64,000 nucleotides of DNA from Shewanella sp. NIFS-20-20 (GTDB lineage Bacteria; Pseudomonadota; Gammaproteobacteria; Enterobacterales; Shewanellaceae), in contig NZ_JAHUTT010000002.1 of assembly GCF_019209865.1 (NCBI RefSeq), positions 81,276 to 145,275 of the forward strand. Direction: 5' to 3'. Positions 42,575 to 51,124 of the stretch are shown piece by piece (position 1 is the first letter of the stretch; each line of letters begins with the position of its first letter). The translations under genes were made by a program, and so were the position numbers. The notes under the pieces were generated by a model, which was not told the origin of the DNA, did no database searches, and saw nothing but the letters and a program-made list of their open reading frames with translations.

Positions 42575-43018
42575 ATGAGCCTAATCGATCAGCTAAAAGC
42601 CGAGATGAAAGTGGCCCTAGTCGCAAAAGATAAATTGCGTCTAGGAACCATACGCATGGCTCTGGCGGCCATCAAGCAAATTGAAGTGGATACCCGCGAA
42701 TCTTTGACTGATGAACAAGCCTTAGCTGTGTTAACCAAAATGGTCAAACAACGTCGTGACTCTCAGTCTCAATATGAGGCCGCAGGTCGCACCGAGTTAG
42801 CCGCAACGGAAGCAGCCGAGATTCTGGTCATTGAATCTTTTCTGCCTAAACCGTTAACCGATGCTGAAGTCAGTGACATCATAGATGCCACCATCAGCGC
42901 CACCGGTGCAGCGACCATGGCGGATATGGGCAAAGTAATGGGAGCACTGAAGTCTAAAGTGCAAGGTCGAGCGGATATGGCTGCCATTGGCGCGATTATT
43001 CGATCTAAATTGCAATAA
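42575..43018 (+). CDS. yqeY: GatB/YqeY domain protein
   Basis: 147-residue protein of the YqeY family, related to the tRNA-binding tail domain of GatB (LIDQLKAEMKVALVAKDKLRLGTIR). Function unresolved; Shewanella and Vibrio carry it between rpsU and dnaG. The ATG at 42575 is preferred although in-frame codons extend upstream into rpsU. It lies eight bases after rpsU. Confidence 0.92.
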   Translation: MSLIDQLKAEMKVALVAKDKLRLGTIRMALAAIKQIEVDTRESLTDEQALAVLTKMVKQRRDSQSQYEAAGRTELAATEAAEILVIESFLPKPLTDAEVSDIIDATISATGAATMADMGKVMGALKSKVQGRADMAAIGAIIRSKLQ

Positions 43019-43140
43019 GTCTTAGCTTCTGTGTATGAACAAGCCGTGCGTATGCGCGGCTTGTTTGTTTATACTCAAGCCATTGAACCTGTTCGTTCGA
43101 ACAGACAACCTGCTGTTTTTTGGAGACGTGACACACATCT

Positions 43141-44868
43141 ATGGCAATACCCCGTGATTTTATCAATGATTTGGTTGCTCGCATCGACATTGTCGATTTA
43201 ATCAATCATAGAGTGCCGCTAAAAAAAGCTGGCAAAAATTACAGCGCCTGTTGCCCGTTCCACAGTGAAAAGTCACCCTCATTTACCGTCAGCCGTGATA
43301 AGCAGTTTTATCACTGTTTTGGTTGCGGTGCCCATGGCAATATTATCGACTTCGTGATGGAATATGACCGTCTCGATTTTATCGATGCCATTGAAGATCT
43401 CGCCGGACAATTGGGATTAGATGTACCGAGAGAAAACGGCCCTAACAAACGCCGTGACGATGGTTTAAGTCGGGATCTATATCAATTGATGGAAGAAGCG
43501 AATCACTTTTTCCAACACAGTCTGCGTCATCATGGTGACAAAACCCAAGTCTGGGAATATCTACAGCAGCGTGGGCTGAGTGAAGAGGTTGTCACTCGCT
43601 TTGGCATTGGCTTCGCGCCACCGGGTTGGGATGGCTTGTTAAGCCGTTACAAACAACACCCCGACAATCAAGAAAAGTTACTCACTGCCGGTATGCTGAT
43701 CGCCAAAGAGGGTGGTGGGCGCTACGACCGCTTTAGAGACAGATTAATGTTCCCCATCCGTGACCGACGTGGCCGGGTGGTCGGATTTGGTGGTCGAGTT
43801 TTAGGCGAAGGCACACCAAAGTACTTGAATTCGCCAGAAACACCCATATTTCATAAAGGCAACGAACTCTACGGCCTTTATGAGCTAAAACAAGCCCATC
43901 GAGATGTCGACACCGTCATGGTGGTCGAAGGCTATATGGACGTGGTGGCATTAGCACAATTTGGCATTGATTATGCGGTCGCCTCGTTAGGTACCTCCAC
44001 CACCGCTGAACAATTTCAGCTGTTATTACGAAATGCCAAACGCGTGGTGTGTTGTTATGACGGCGACAAAGCTGGCACAGAGGCCGCATGGCGAGCCTTA
44101 GAAACTGCCCTGCCCTTACTCAAACCCGGCGATAATGTGCGCTTTATGTTTTTACCCCAAGGGGAAGATCCGGACTCAATGGTCAGGCAAATCGGTCGCG
44201 AGGCGTTTGAACAACGTATCGGTGAAGCCAGCAGTTTAGAGCAGTTTTTATTTGCCCGGTTGGCGGAAAACCACCCCAACGACAAAGGCAGTTATGCCCA
44301 ACAAGCTATTAATCTTATTGAAAAAATACAAGATAGCGTGTTACAAAACTTATTGTTAGAAAGCTTGTCTCATACCTTAGGTATGAACAATGCTGATGAT
44401 TTAAAGAAAAAACTTGGCTTTACTAGCAGCACCAAGGTGCAGCAAGCCAATGCTAAAGGGTTAAAAGGTCGAGGCACCCCGTTGCGACTGGCGATAGCAC
44501 TGTTAGTGCAATATCCTCAGGTAGGCTACCAATTGATCGCCCAGCCGGCATTAACCCAATTAACACTGCCAGGCATAGCCCTGCTCAATGAATTGCTAGC
44601 CCTGACTCGCCAGCAAGTTTTCACCACCGCCCAATTGCTTGAACACTTTAGGGAACACAGTCAAGTGACTGCCTTGAAGAAACTGGCTCAGTGGGAGCAT
44701 CAGGTTGCGGATGAAAACGTTGAACGCGAGTTTAAAAAATCCTTGGTTTGGCTCAATAATCAATACATTGACCAAAGATACCAAGAACTGAGTCTCAAAC
44801 AGACTCACACTAAGGATGAACGAATACAGCTACAAAAGCTGATTGCCATCATGAAGGCAAAAACCTGA
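43141..44868 (+). CDS. dnaG: DNA primase
   Basis: Synthesises RNA primers at the replication fork. The 575-residue protein has the CHC2 zinc-binding domain (CPFHSEKSPSF and YHCFGCGAHG), the RNA polymerase/TOPRIM core (VVEGYMDVVAL, CYDGDKAGTEAA) and a C-terminal DnaB-binding domain. It belongs to the rpsU-yqeY-dnaG-rpoD operon. The 122-base gap before it carries a CGCGGCTTG-type hairpin (AGCCGTGCGTATGCGCGGCT) that may attenuate transcription. Confidence 0.98.
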   Translation: MAIPRDFINDLVARIDIVDLINHRVPLKKAGKNYSACCPFHSEKSPSFTVSRDKQFYHCFGCGAHGNIIDFVMEYDRLDFIDAIEDLAGQLGLDVPRENGPNKRRDDGLSRDLYQLMEEANHFFQHSLRHHGDKTQVWEYLQQRGLSEEVVTRFGIGFAPPGWDGLLSRYKQHPDNQEKLLTAGMLIAKEGGGRYDRFRDRLMFPIRDRRGRVVGFGGRVLGEGTPKYLNSPETPIFHKGNELYGLYELKQAHRDVDTVMVVEGYMDVVALAQFGIDYAVASLGTSTTAEQFQLLLRNAKRVVCCYDGDKAGTEAAWRALETALPLLKPGDNVRFMFLPQGEDPDSMVRQIGREAFEQRIGEASSLEQFLFARLAENHPNDKGSYAQQAINLIEKIQDSVLQNLLLESLSHTLGMNNADDLKKKLGFTSSTKVQQANAKGLKGRGTPLRLAIALLVQYPQVGYQLIAQPALTQLTLPGIALLNELLALTRQQVFTTAQLLEHFREHSQVTALKKLAQWEHQVADENVEREFKKSLVWLNNQYIDQRYQELSLKQTHTKDERIQLQKLIAIMKAKT

Positions 44869-44997
44869 CTTAGCTATCAGCTCGCCCATCTAGCACTAGC
44901 TTAGACAGCACTATATAGCTATAATTGACGATTTGCGCAGCACAGACTTGTCTGTGCTGTACATCGTTGTAACAGTTACCCAACTTGGATGATATCT

Positions 44998-46839
44998 ATG
45001 GATCAAACTCCGCAGTCGCAACTCAAACTGTTGCTCGCCAAAGGTAAAGAGCAAGGTTATTTAACCTATGCAGAAGTGAACGATCACTTACCTGCAGACA
45101 TGGTCGATTCTGACCAGATTGAAGATATTATCCAGATGATCAATGACATGGGTATTCGCGTTTATGAAGAAGCGCCGGATGCCGATGACATCATGATGTC
45201 GGAAGACAGCACAGATGAAGATGCCGCTGAAGAAGCTGCGGCTGCACTGGCAACCGTGGAAAGCGAATTAGGCCGCACCACCGATCCTGTGCGCATGTAC
45301 ATGCGTGAAATGGGAACGGTTGAACTGCTGACTCGTGAAGGCGAAATCGTTATCGCCAAGCGTATTGAAGACGGTATCAACACAGTACAAAGCTCTGTGT
45401 CTGAATACCCACAAGCGATCGCCATGATCCTTGAGCAATACGACCAATACGAAGCCGAAGAAATCCGCTTATCTGACATCATCTCTGGATTTGTGAATCC
45501 TGATGAAGAAGACGTTGCCCCGACCGCCACTCACATTGGTTCTGAATTATCTGATGAAGATTTAGATGATGAAGATGATGATGATGACGATGATGACGAC
45601 AGCTCAGATGACGATGAGGCCAACAAAGGCCCGGATCCTGAAGAAGCCCGCGAGCGTTTTGCTCAGCTGCGTAGTGCTTTTGAAGCAGGTCTGAAAATTA
45701 TCGACGCCAAAGGTCGTAATCACCCGGAGTCGGTACGTGCGTTATTCGAAATCGGTGAAATTTTCAAAGAATTCCGTTTGATGCCCAAGCAGTTTGACCG
45801 TTTGGTCAAAAGCATGCGCACCATGATGGATCGCGTTCGCGTACAAGAGCGTCTCATTCTGAAGCTGTGTGTTGAACAAGCTAAGATGCCTAAGAAAAAC
45901 TTCGTTAAAGCCTTCACTGGCAACGAAAGCAGCATCGAATGGTTTAACACCGAATTAGCCGCTAATAAGCCATATGCAGAAGGCTTGCGTATGGTTGAAG
46001 AAGACGTAGTGCGCTGCGCCAGCAAACTGCAAACGATTGAGCAAGAAACCGGCCTGTCGATTGAGTCAATTAAAGACATCAACCGCCGCATGAGCATCGG
46101 TGAAGCTAAAGCTCGTCGTGCCAAGAAAGAAATGGTTGAGGCTAACTTACGTCTGGTAATTTCTATCGCCAAGAAATACACCAACCGTGGTTTACAGTTC
46201 TTGGATTTAATCCAAGAAGGTAATATTGGCTTGATGAAAGCGGTAGACAAGTTTGAATACCGTCGTGGTTATAAGTTTTCTACCTATGCCACTTGGTGGA
46301 TCCGTCAGGCAATCACGCGTTCAATCGCTGACCAAGCCCGTACCATCCGTATCCCAGTGCATATGATTGAGACCATTAACAAGCTGAACCGTATCTCACG
46401 TCAAATGCTGCAGGAAATGGGCCGTGAACCGTCTCCTGAAGAACTTGCCGAGCGCATGTTAATGCCTGAGGATAAAATTCGTAAGGTACTTAAAATCGCT
46501 AAAGAACCTATCTCCATGGAAACCCCAATCGGTGACGATGAAGATTCACATTTAGGTGATTTTATCGAGGATACCACCCTCGAATTACCTCTGGACTCAG
46601 CCACTAGCGAAAGCTTGAAAAACGCCACCCACGAAGTGCTTGCAGGCTTAACCGCTCGCGAAGCCAAAGTACTGCGGATGCGTTTTGGTATCGACATGAA
46701 TACCGACCACACTCTGGAAGAGGTCGGTAAGCAGTTTGACGTAACCCGTGAGCGTATTCGTCAGATTGAAGCGAAAGCCTTGCGCAAATTACGCCATCCT
46801 TCACGCTCAGAAATTCTGAAATCGTTCCTCGACGAATAG
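44998..46839 (+). CDS. rpoD: RNA polymerase sigma-70 factor RpoD
   Basis: Primary sigma factor, 613 residues, same length as E. coli. Region 1.1 ([19 protein letters not shown]), the acidic non-conserved stretch with a long Asp run, region 2 ([24 protein letters not shown], [18 protein letters not shown]), region 3 and region 4 ([29 protein letters not shown]) are all complete. The ATG at 44998 has TTGGAT eight bases upstream; an in-frame ATG at 44989 is less likely. A terminator follows. Confidence 0.99.
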   Translation: MDQTPQSQLKLLLAKGKEQGYLTYAEVNDHLPADMVDSDQIEDIIQMINDMGIRVYEEAPDADDIMMSEDSTDEDAAEEAAAALATVESELGRTTDPVRMYMREMGTVELLTREGEIVIAKRIEDGINTVQSSVSEYPQAIAMILEQYDQYEAEEIRLSDIISGFVNPDEEDVAPTATHIGSELSDEDLDDEDDDDDDDDDSSDDDEANKGPDPEEARERFAQLRSAFEAGLKIIDAKGRNHPESVRALFEIGEIFKEFRLMPKQFDRLVKSMRTMMDRVRVQERLILKLCVEQAKMPKKNFVKAFTGNESSIEWFNTELAANKPYAEGLRMVEEDVVRCASKLQTIEQETGLSIESIKDINRRMSIGEAKARRAKKEMVEANLRLVISIAKKYTNRGLQFLDLIQEGNIGLMKAVDKFEYRRGYKFSTYATWWIRQAITRSIADQARTIRIPVHMIETINKLNRISRQMLQEMGREPSPEELAERMLMPEDKIRKVLKIAKEPISMETPIGDDEDSHLGDFIEDTTLELPLDSATSESLKNATHEVLAGLTAREAKVLRMRFGIDMNTDHTLEEVGKQFDVTRERIRQIEAKALRKLRHPSRSEILKSFLDE

Positions 46840-46861
46840 TCAGTTTTCGATACCAATCTCT

Positions 46862-46885
46862 AGCCCCGCATTGCGGGGCTTTTTA
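46862..46885 (+). terminator. Terminator of rpsU-rpoD operon
   Basis: Stem AGCCCCGC / GCGGGGCT with loop ATT, followed by TTTTATTTT, 22 bases past the rpoD stop. Confidence 0.93.
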
Positions 46886-47055
46886 TTTTCCTAATGCCAC
46901 GAATCTAACAACACCAGACTCAAAAGGGACTGTAACTGTTTAACAGATAATCAATCACACCAACATACGGGATTTATTCAGGTTTTGGTGGTGACAAGGC
47001 TTTTGAAACTTCGTATACTCCAAAGCGCTTAAGGTAGTGACGATTACCGCGAGCC

Positions 47056-47132
47056 GGCCCCTTAGCTCAGTTGGTTAGAGCACACGACTCATAATCGTTA
47101 GGTCCACAGTTCAAGTCTGTGAGGGGCCACCA
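47056..47132 (+). tRNA. ileX: tRNA-Ile (anticodon CAT, lysidine type)
   Basis: 77-nt cloverleaf beginning GGCCCCTTAGCTCAG and ending GGGGCC-ACCA with encoded CCA. The anticodon loop CTCATAA gives anticodon CAT. The body matches E. coli ileX (tRNA-Ile2), not tRNA-Met, and ileX is also close to rpoD in E. coli. TilS would convert C34 to lysidine so that it reads AUA. The integron lies immediately downstream, making this tRNA the border of the accessory region. Confidence 0.95.
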
Positions 47133-47143
47133 TCTAATTTCAC

Positions 47144-47173
47144 AAAAAAGCCCATGTTAACATGGGTTTTTTT
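47144..47173. terminator. Hairpin after tRNA-Ile
   Basis: A-run, GCCCATGTT / AACATGGG, T-run; a bidirectional rho-independent terminator 12 bases past the tRNA. Confidence 0.9.
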
Positions 47174-47317
47174 GTATCTATACCCTGATAGATGCCGCTC
47201 ACCGCTTTATGAACTTTGGACCCTGTCGCACATAGGTCGCACTTGGTTTTGTAAAAACGTCCAGCAAGCGTGCCATTCCATTGAGATAACGCCCCCTTGT
47301 TGCCCTAAAGTATTAGC

Positions 47318-48287
47318 TCAGCGCGCAGTGTCATAAAAAGCATAGAGGTTAACCTTAGTTTCTCTATCTGCGGCCCACAGATCAGATGGTGGGAAGTGAC
47401 GGTGTTTTAAAGTTTCACATATAAGCTGGTCTACTGGACTTTGTGTGTTAACAAATCTTGTACCTACTCCATGAGTGTAAATTTCTGTTGTTTTCACATC
47501 AGCATGTCCGAGCAAGTCTTGAACAGTTCGAATATCGGCGCCGCTTCGTAAAATCTGAGTCGCAAAGGAATGACGAAATGTAGTGAGGTCACACGTTTTG
47601 CTATACCACTCATCAATACCGCTTGGCGTAATTGCTTGCGCTAAGCGGTTTGGTGAAGGTGGTGCCGGCAAACATAGCCATCTTTGGGGTGCTAGCAGCG
47701 AACTGATGATGGGGAAATATGTTGCCACGATAAATCTGTAGCTGCACTCCCATATTTTCGGATAAGCGAGACTGGCAATGCGGTAATATGGAATACCGGT
47801 CTTTACCACCATACCTCTGAAAACAAACAAGGTGTGATGATCAAAATTAATGTCTTTTATCCGCAACTGTAATGCCTCATTTATTCTTAAGACGCAGCCA
47901 TAAAGTAAGGCTGTGATAAGCCAATATTTACCTGATAAGTTGGCTACAATCTGCTGCACTTCTGCTTGACTCAGCACCGTTGGCATCCGCTGAGGCTTTT
48001 TGGTGAAGGAATAAGCTAAACCATTAATTTCCCTCTTAATAATATGTTTGTATATAAAGATTAGCGCACAAAGCTTGGTTTTGAGTTGCACTGCTGACGT
48101 TGCGGATGTTGGCAAGGCTAGAAAGAAATTGTTCGATTTCTTAGTTACCCATATCAATTGGATGTTTTTTGTTGTGGAAGTAGATGAACTGTCGTGTCCA
48201 ATAAAGATAAACCTTCTCAGTTTGCAGGCTATACCGCCGATCCCTTAATTCCGCTCGGATTGATTCAATAAAGGGAGATGTTGCCAT
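47318..48287 (-). pseudogene. Integron integrase IntI, inactivated
   Basis: Remnant of an integron-type tyrosine recombinase of about 320 residues. The N-terminal core-binding part reads from ATG 48287 ([39 protein letters not shown]) to a TAA at 48141-48143, continues past it in the same frame ([20 protein letters not shown]), then shifts frame near 48060. The box I arginine region ([16 protein letters not shown]) and the tyrosine (TTEIYTH) remain, but the central block after VFRGMVVK is scrambled and box II reads [10 protein letters not shown], where the leading catalytic His is lost. The gene faces away from the cassettes, as integron integrases do. At least one nonsense and two frameshifts make it non-functional. 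Confidence 0.88.
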
Positions 48288-48665
48288 ACTCGTCACCAGG
48301 GCTGTGTTTACACACCGTCATAATGATGAGGCGCTGAAAAATCCAGCAAACAAGCTAAACATCGCGCATCAAAGTCTCGCTTTTTTCGCCATAAAATATG
48401 TAATCAGCTGAAAAGTATAGCTTTAATTTAACGGTGCATTGATATGTCGTGCCATTCGTATGCTCGGTATGTCGACGTCTCGCTTTCTCTTGAGAAGAAT
48501 CTCTTGAAAACTGTTTTGAAATAGTGCTACCTTGTTGAAATATTTGAATTATTTACCCTTAGCATTCAAATGCTGATGCTGTTTCTGGTTTGGGTTTAAC
48601 GAGAAGTCCGGGTAATACACTGTTAGGCTCAAATCCAGAATCGAGCACAATTAAGGACGCATAAG
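48288..48665. other. attI region and probable cassette promoter region
   Basis: 378-base gap between the integrase start and the first cassette gene. It has no credible reading frame. It should hold the primary recombination site; the only GTTRRRY core seen is GTTAGGC at 48622-48628, just ahead of the first cassette gene. A Pc-type promoter would be expected here, but I cannot define its hexamers. Confidence 0.6.
48622..48628 (+). other. attI: attI core GTTAGGC (cassette insertion point)
   Basis: The heptamer fits the GTTRRRY recombination core and is positioned 38 bases before the first cassette gene, with no matching RYYYAAC arm of an attC. Cassette 1 would run from here to the GTTATGT core at 50027. 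Confidence 0.6.
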
Positions 48666-49472
48666 TTGAGCATCGAGTTTTTAGAAAGTGATTTTGATAA
48701 AGTAAGCTACCTCGTAAACTTACTCACAGCTAGAGCAACTGGGCTGGCGGCTGATGATCATGAATTTGAGGTTCTTCGTCACGAATTATTAAGTAAGTCA
48801 AATTTATCTTCTATGTTGCCCAGCTGGCTGCGCCAACATCGCAATCTTGATTCTTTTTGGGGTTTCATTCAGCCAAAATTTAAGACATACGCAGAAAGGC
48901 GAACATTCCTATCTGAACAATTTACTCCTCTTTTAGATGCTCTTGAGTTCGGTCAGCCAATTCAGCAACCTAGCCCGCAAGTTCCTACTCAAAGCGTTAC
49001 ACCCGTACTACCTAAGGTGGCTAGAAATAAACGAAAAGTGTTTATAGTCCATGGGCGTGACAATGAAGCTAAACAAGAAGTTAGCCGCTTTGTCGAAAAG
49101 TTAGGTTTAGAAGCCATCATATTGCATGAGCAGGCTAGTTCAGGAATGACCATCATTGAAAAAATCGAGCACTATTCGAATGATGCAGATTTTGCACTCG
49201 TTCTATATACAGCCTGCGATCATGGTCGGGGCGTTCATGAGTCAAAAATACCGCCAAAAAATAGGGCTCGTCAAAATGTAGTATTTGAGCATGGGTACTT
49301 AATGGCTAAATTGGGTCGAGAAAATGTATGCTCCTTAGTCAAAGGTGACATCGAAACACCAAACGACATTAGCGGTGTTGTGTATGTTTCTCTAGATGAA
49401 TATGGTGCTTGGAAAACTGAAGTTGCCAAAGAGTTGAAGGCGTGTGGTTATGCAATTAGCAGCATTTTTTAA
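48666..49472 (+). CDS. TIR-like protein with AbiJ-type N-terminal domain
   Basis: First gene of cassette 1, 268 residues, TTG start after AAGGA. The C-terminal half (from about residue 122) is a predicted nucleotide-binding TIR-like domain of the PF10137 type: KVFIVHGRDNEAK, LHEQASSGMTIIEKIE and the putative catalytic Glu in NVVFEHGYLMAKLG. The N-terminal half (ARATG, FWGFIQPKFKTYAERRTFL) resembles, from memory, one of the AbiJ N-terminal modules, a helical domain coupled to toxic effectors in abortive infection. Predicted NAD-degrading or cyclic-nucleotide-dependent suicide effector. The next gene follows 25 bases later without an attC, so both travel together. Confidence 0.8.
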   Translation: MSIEFLESDFDKVSYLVNLLTARATGLAADDHEFEVLRHELLSKSNLSSMLPSWLRQHRNLDSFWGFIQPKFKTYAERRTFLSEQFTPLLDALEFGQPIQQPSPQVPTQSVTPVLPKVARNKRKVFIVHGRDNEAKQEVSRFVEKLGLEAIILHEQASSGMTIIEKIEHYSNDADFALVLYTACDHGRGVHESKIPPKNRARQNVVFEHGYLMAKLGRENVCSLVKGDIETPNDISGVVYVSLDEYGAWKTEVAKELKACGYAISSIF

Positions 49473-49497
49473 GCGCCAGTCCAAGGAATAGAAAAGC

Positions 49498-49959
49498 ATG
49501 ATCGAATTCTACATTTCCATACTGGCAGGCATTGTGACTGCAATAATTATTGCGGCAGTTACAAAGTGGTTATGGCCTAGCTTTCAAGACAAATGTTTAT
49601 ATAAGGGCATCCGTGTCGCTGGAGCTTGGGAAATCTCAGAAGTCCGAAATGGTAAAACTGTAAAAGCGGGTAAAATTCATCTAAAGCAAAAAGGCCGTGT
49701 CATAACTGGTTCAAGCACCCGAACTAAGACGCGTGACGGTAAAAAATCCGAGAGGCACTTTAAATATCATGGTTTTACTTGCGGTAAGCAAATCACCTTA
49801 ACTTTTGAAGATGCAAAAGGTGTCGGATTCGATACAGGGACATATGTTTTTATGGTGCAAAATGATGGTTCTACCATGCTTGGTATGGCTACATTTCATG
49901 GTAAAACTGAAAATAAAATAGTCTCTGAGCCAAGAACTTTAACTAAGGTGGTGGCTTAA
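49498..49959 (+). CDS. Single-helix membrane protein with beta-rich domain
   Basis: Second gene of cassette 1, 153 residues. One N-terminal transmembrane helix (about 5-28) is followed by a soluble region of alternating strands with GAWEISEVRNGKTV, GKIHLKQKGRVITGSS and GTYVFMVQNDGSTMLG, suggesting a small beta-barrel. The layout is similar in kind to the membrane beta-barrel effectors of CBASS (Cap15), though I cannot show homology. AAGGAAT precedes the ATG. Pairing with a TIR-like protein in one cassette suggests a two-component defence unit. Confidence 0.7.
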   Translation: MIEFYISILAGIVTAIIIAAVTKWLWPSFQDKCLYKGIRVAGAWEISEVRNGKTVKAGKIHLKQKGRVITGSSTRTKTRDGKKSERHFKYHGFTCGKQITLTFEDAKGVGFDTGTYVFMVQNDGSTMLGMATFHGKTENKIVSEPRTLTKVVA

Positions 49960-49961
49960 AT

Positions 49962-50033
49962 GCCTAACAAGCGCAGGCATTGGGACAAAATTTCCACTGC
50001 GCTCCAATTTTGCCCATGCTGCGGGCGTTATGT
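49962..50033 (+). repeat. attC: attC site 1
   Basis: 72 bp between GCCTAAC (RYYYAAC arm) and GTTATGT (GTTRRRY core). The inner arms GCGCAGGCATTGGGACAAAATT and the complementary AATTTTGCCCATGCTGCGGGC fold into the hairpin read by integron integrases. It closes cassette 1. Confidence 0.88.
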
Positions 50034-50048
50034 GCTAATGGAGTTTGA

Positions 50049-50378
50049 ATGATCTTCTGGTCTACATTCGGAGTTTTTGCAATTTGTCTTACTTTAGAGA
50101 GCATCACTTCTTGGATGTTTATTTGGGGCAGCAAGAAAAAGCACCCTGAACTTTGGGAACACTCAGGTGAGCCAACTCTAATGGGTAATGGAGACTTGAT
50201 AAATGCATGGCCTCTTAATAAATATTTGATGCAAAGGCAATACAAAGAAATAGATAACGAAGCAGCAAAAGCATTTGCTGAAAGTTTACGACTACCTTTT
50301 GTTTTAAGCTATATCTCGGCAATCGTTTCCGTTGTTGTTTTCTTTGTATGTTTATTCATCTTTGGTAAGCCAGAGTAA
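50049..50378 (+). CDS. Cassette-borne two-helix membrane protein
   Basis: 109 residues; hydrophobic segments at about 2-25 and 80-105 flank a cytosolic middle with HPELWEHSGEPTLMGNGD. The general layout resembles UspB-like small membrane proteins, without clear motif identity. It is the sole gene of cassette 2. Function unknown. Confidence 0.65.
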   Translation: MIFWSTFGVFAICLTLESITSWMFIWGSKKKHPELWEHSGEPTLMGNGDLINAWPLNKYLMQRQYKEIDNEAAKAFAESLRLPFVLSYISAIVSVVVFFVCLFIFGKPE

Positions 50379-50381
50379 TGC

Positions 50382-50456
50382 ACATAACAAGTCAATTAAC
50401 TACGCGCCTTCGGCGCCGGACGCAGCAAAGCTGCGCCGGTTATTGAAGCGTTATAT
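50382..50456 (+). repeat. attC: attC site 2
   Basis: 75 bp from ACATAAC to GTTATAT, with complementary arms GTCAATTAACTACGCGCC and CCGGTTATTGAAGC and an internal GC-rich hairpin (GCGCCTTCGGCGCC). Confidence 0.87.
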
Positions 50457-50516
50457 GCTTCGCGCGGAAGACGCAGGTGTTTATATAAAAATTAAGCTAC
50501 ATACTGGGAGCTATAT

Positions 50517-50906
50517 ATGAGTAAGGTTGTTTGGATTCCAGCACCTCTAGGAATAAAAGGAGATTTAGCGTCATGGAAATCTCTTATGGATAGAAACTAT
50601 CCAAATCCTACAGTAGGGAATATATATTTGATGACTTATGATAACGGTAAGCGCGTAGGATATATCTTTAAAGGGATTCACCCTGTTTCCGGAGATAAAT
50701 GGTGGGAGAGAGTGAGGCAAGAAGTCATAGAGACTTATTTCGATAAGTGGTTGAAGGATGCAGTTATGGGAGAAGAAGATTCTGTTCTCACCGGCATGAC
50801 CCAAGCACTTGACCCTGAAATAAGAGAAAGTATGGAGTCCCTCTACGATGAAGGTTTTGACGAGGAAATCTTAGCAGACTTCGCCCACCAAATGAGCAAA
50901 CGTTAA
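50517..50906 (+). CDS. Cassette hypothetical protein
   Basis: Soluble 129-residue protein with a tryptophan-rich first half (VVWIPAP, GIHPVSGDKWWERVRQEV) and an acidic C-terminus. I do not recognise a family. Sole gene of cassette 3. AT-rich relative to the flanking core genes. Confidence 0.65.
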   Translation: MSKVVWIPAPLGIKGDLASWKSLMDRNYPNPTVGNIYLMTYDNGKRVGYIFKGIHPVSGDKWWERVRQEVIETYFDKWLKDAVMGEEDSVLTGMTQALDPEIRESMESLYDEGFDEEILADFAHQMSKR

Positions 50907-50949
50907 GATACATAGAACTTAAAGGGATAGTCTGGGCTTCAAAAAAGGC

Positions 50950-51046
50950 ACATAACAAACGCTTTAAGACGGATTCGCAACGCGTGGCATTTGTGGTTTG
51001 CGGAAACATCGCATTGCGTTGCTCACACCTTAACAGGGCGTTATGT
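50950..51046 (+). repeat. attC: attC site 3 (Vibrio-like)
   Basis: 97 bp from ACATAAC to GTTATGT. The sequence AACAAACGCTTTAAGACGGATT and the later CCTTAACAGGGC are of the type seen in Vibrio chromosomal integron repeats, suggesting the cassette came from that pool. Confidence 0.86.
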
Positions 51047-51124
51047 GATTGAATCAAATCAAGAATAACTGGTGAGTTTTTATTAAGGTGATACAATTCT
51101 CCTTTACCTTGTTGTGGTTACTAT

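Noticed and set aside
45550..45620. Asp-rich codon repeat in rpoD as an unusual repeat
   Set aside because: An acidic stretch is normal in the non-conserved region of gammaproteobacterial RpoD.
45720..46250. 176-codon open frame antisense to rpoD
   Set aside because: Lies wholly inside conserved sigma factor sequence and has Ser/Arg-rich shadow composition.
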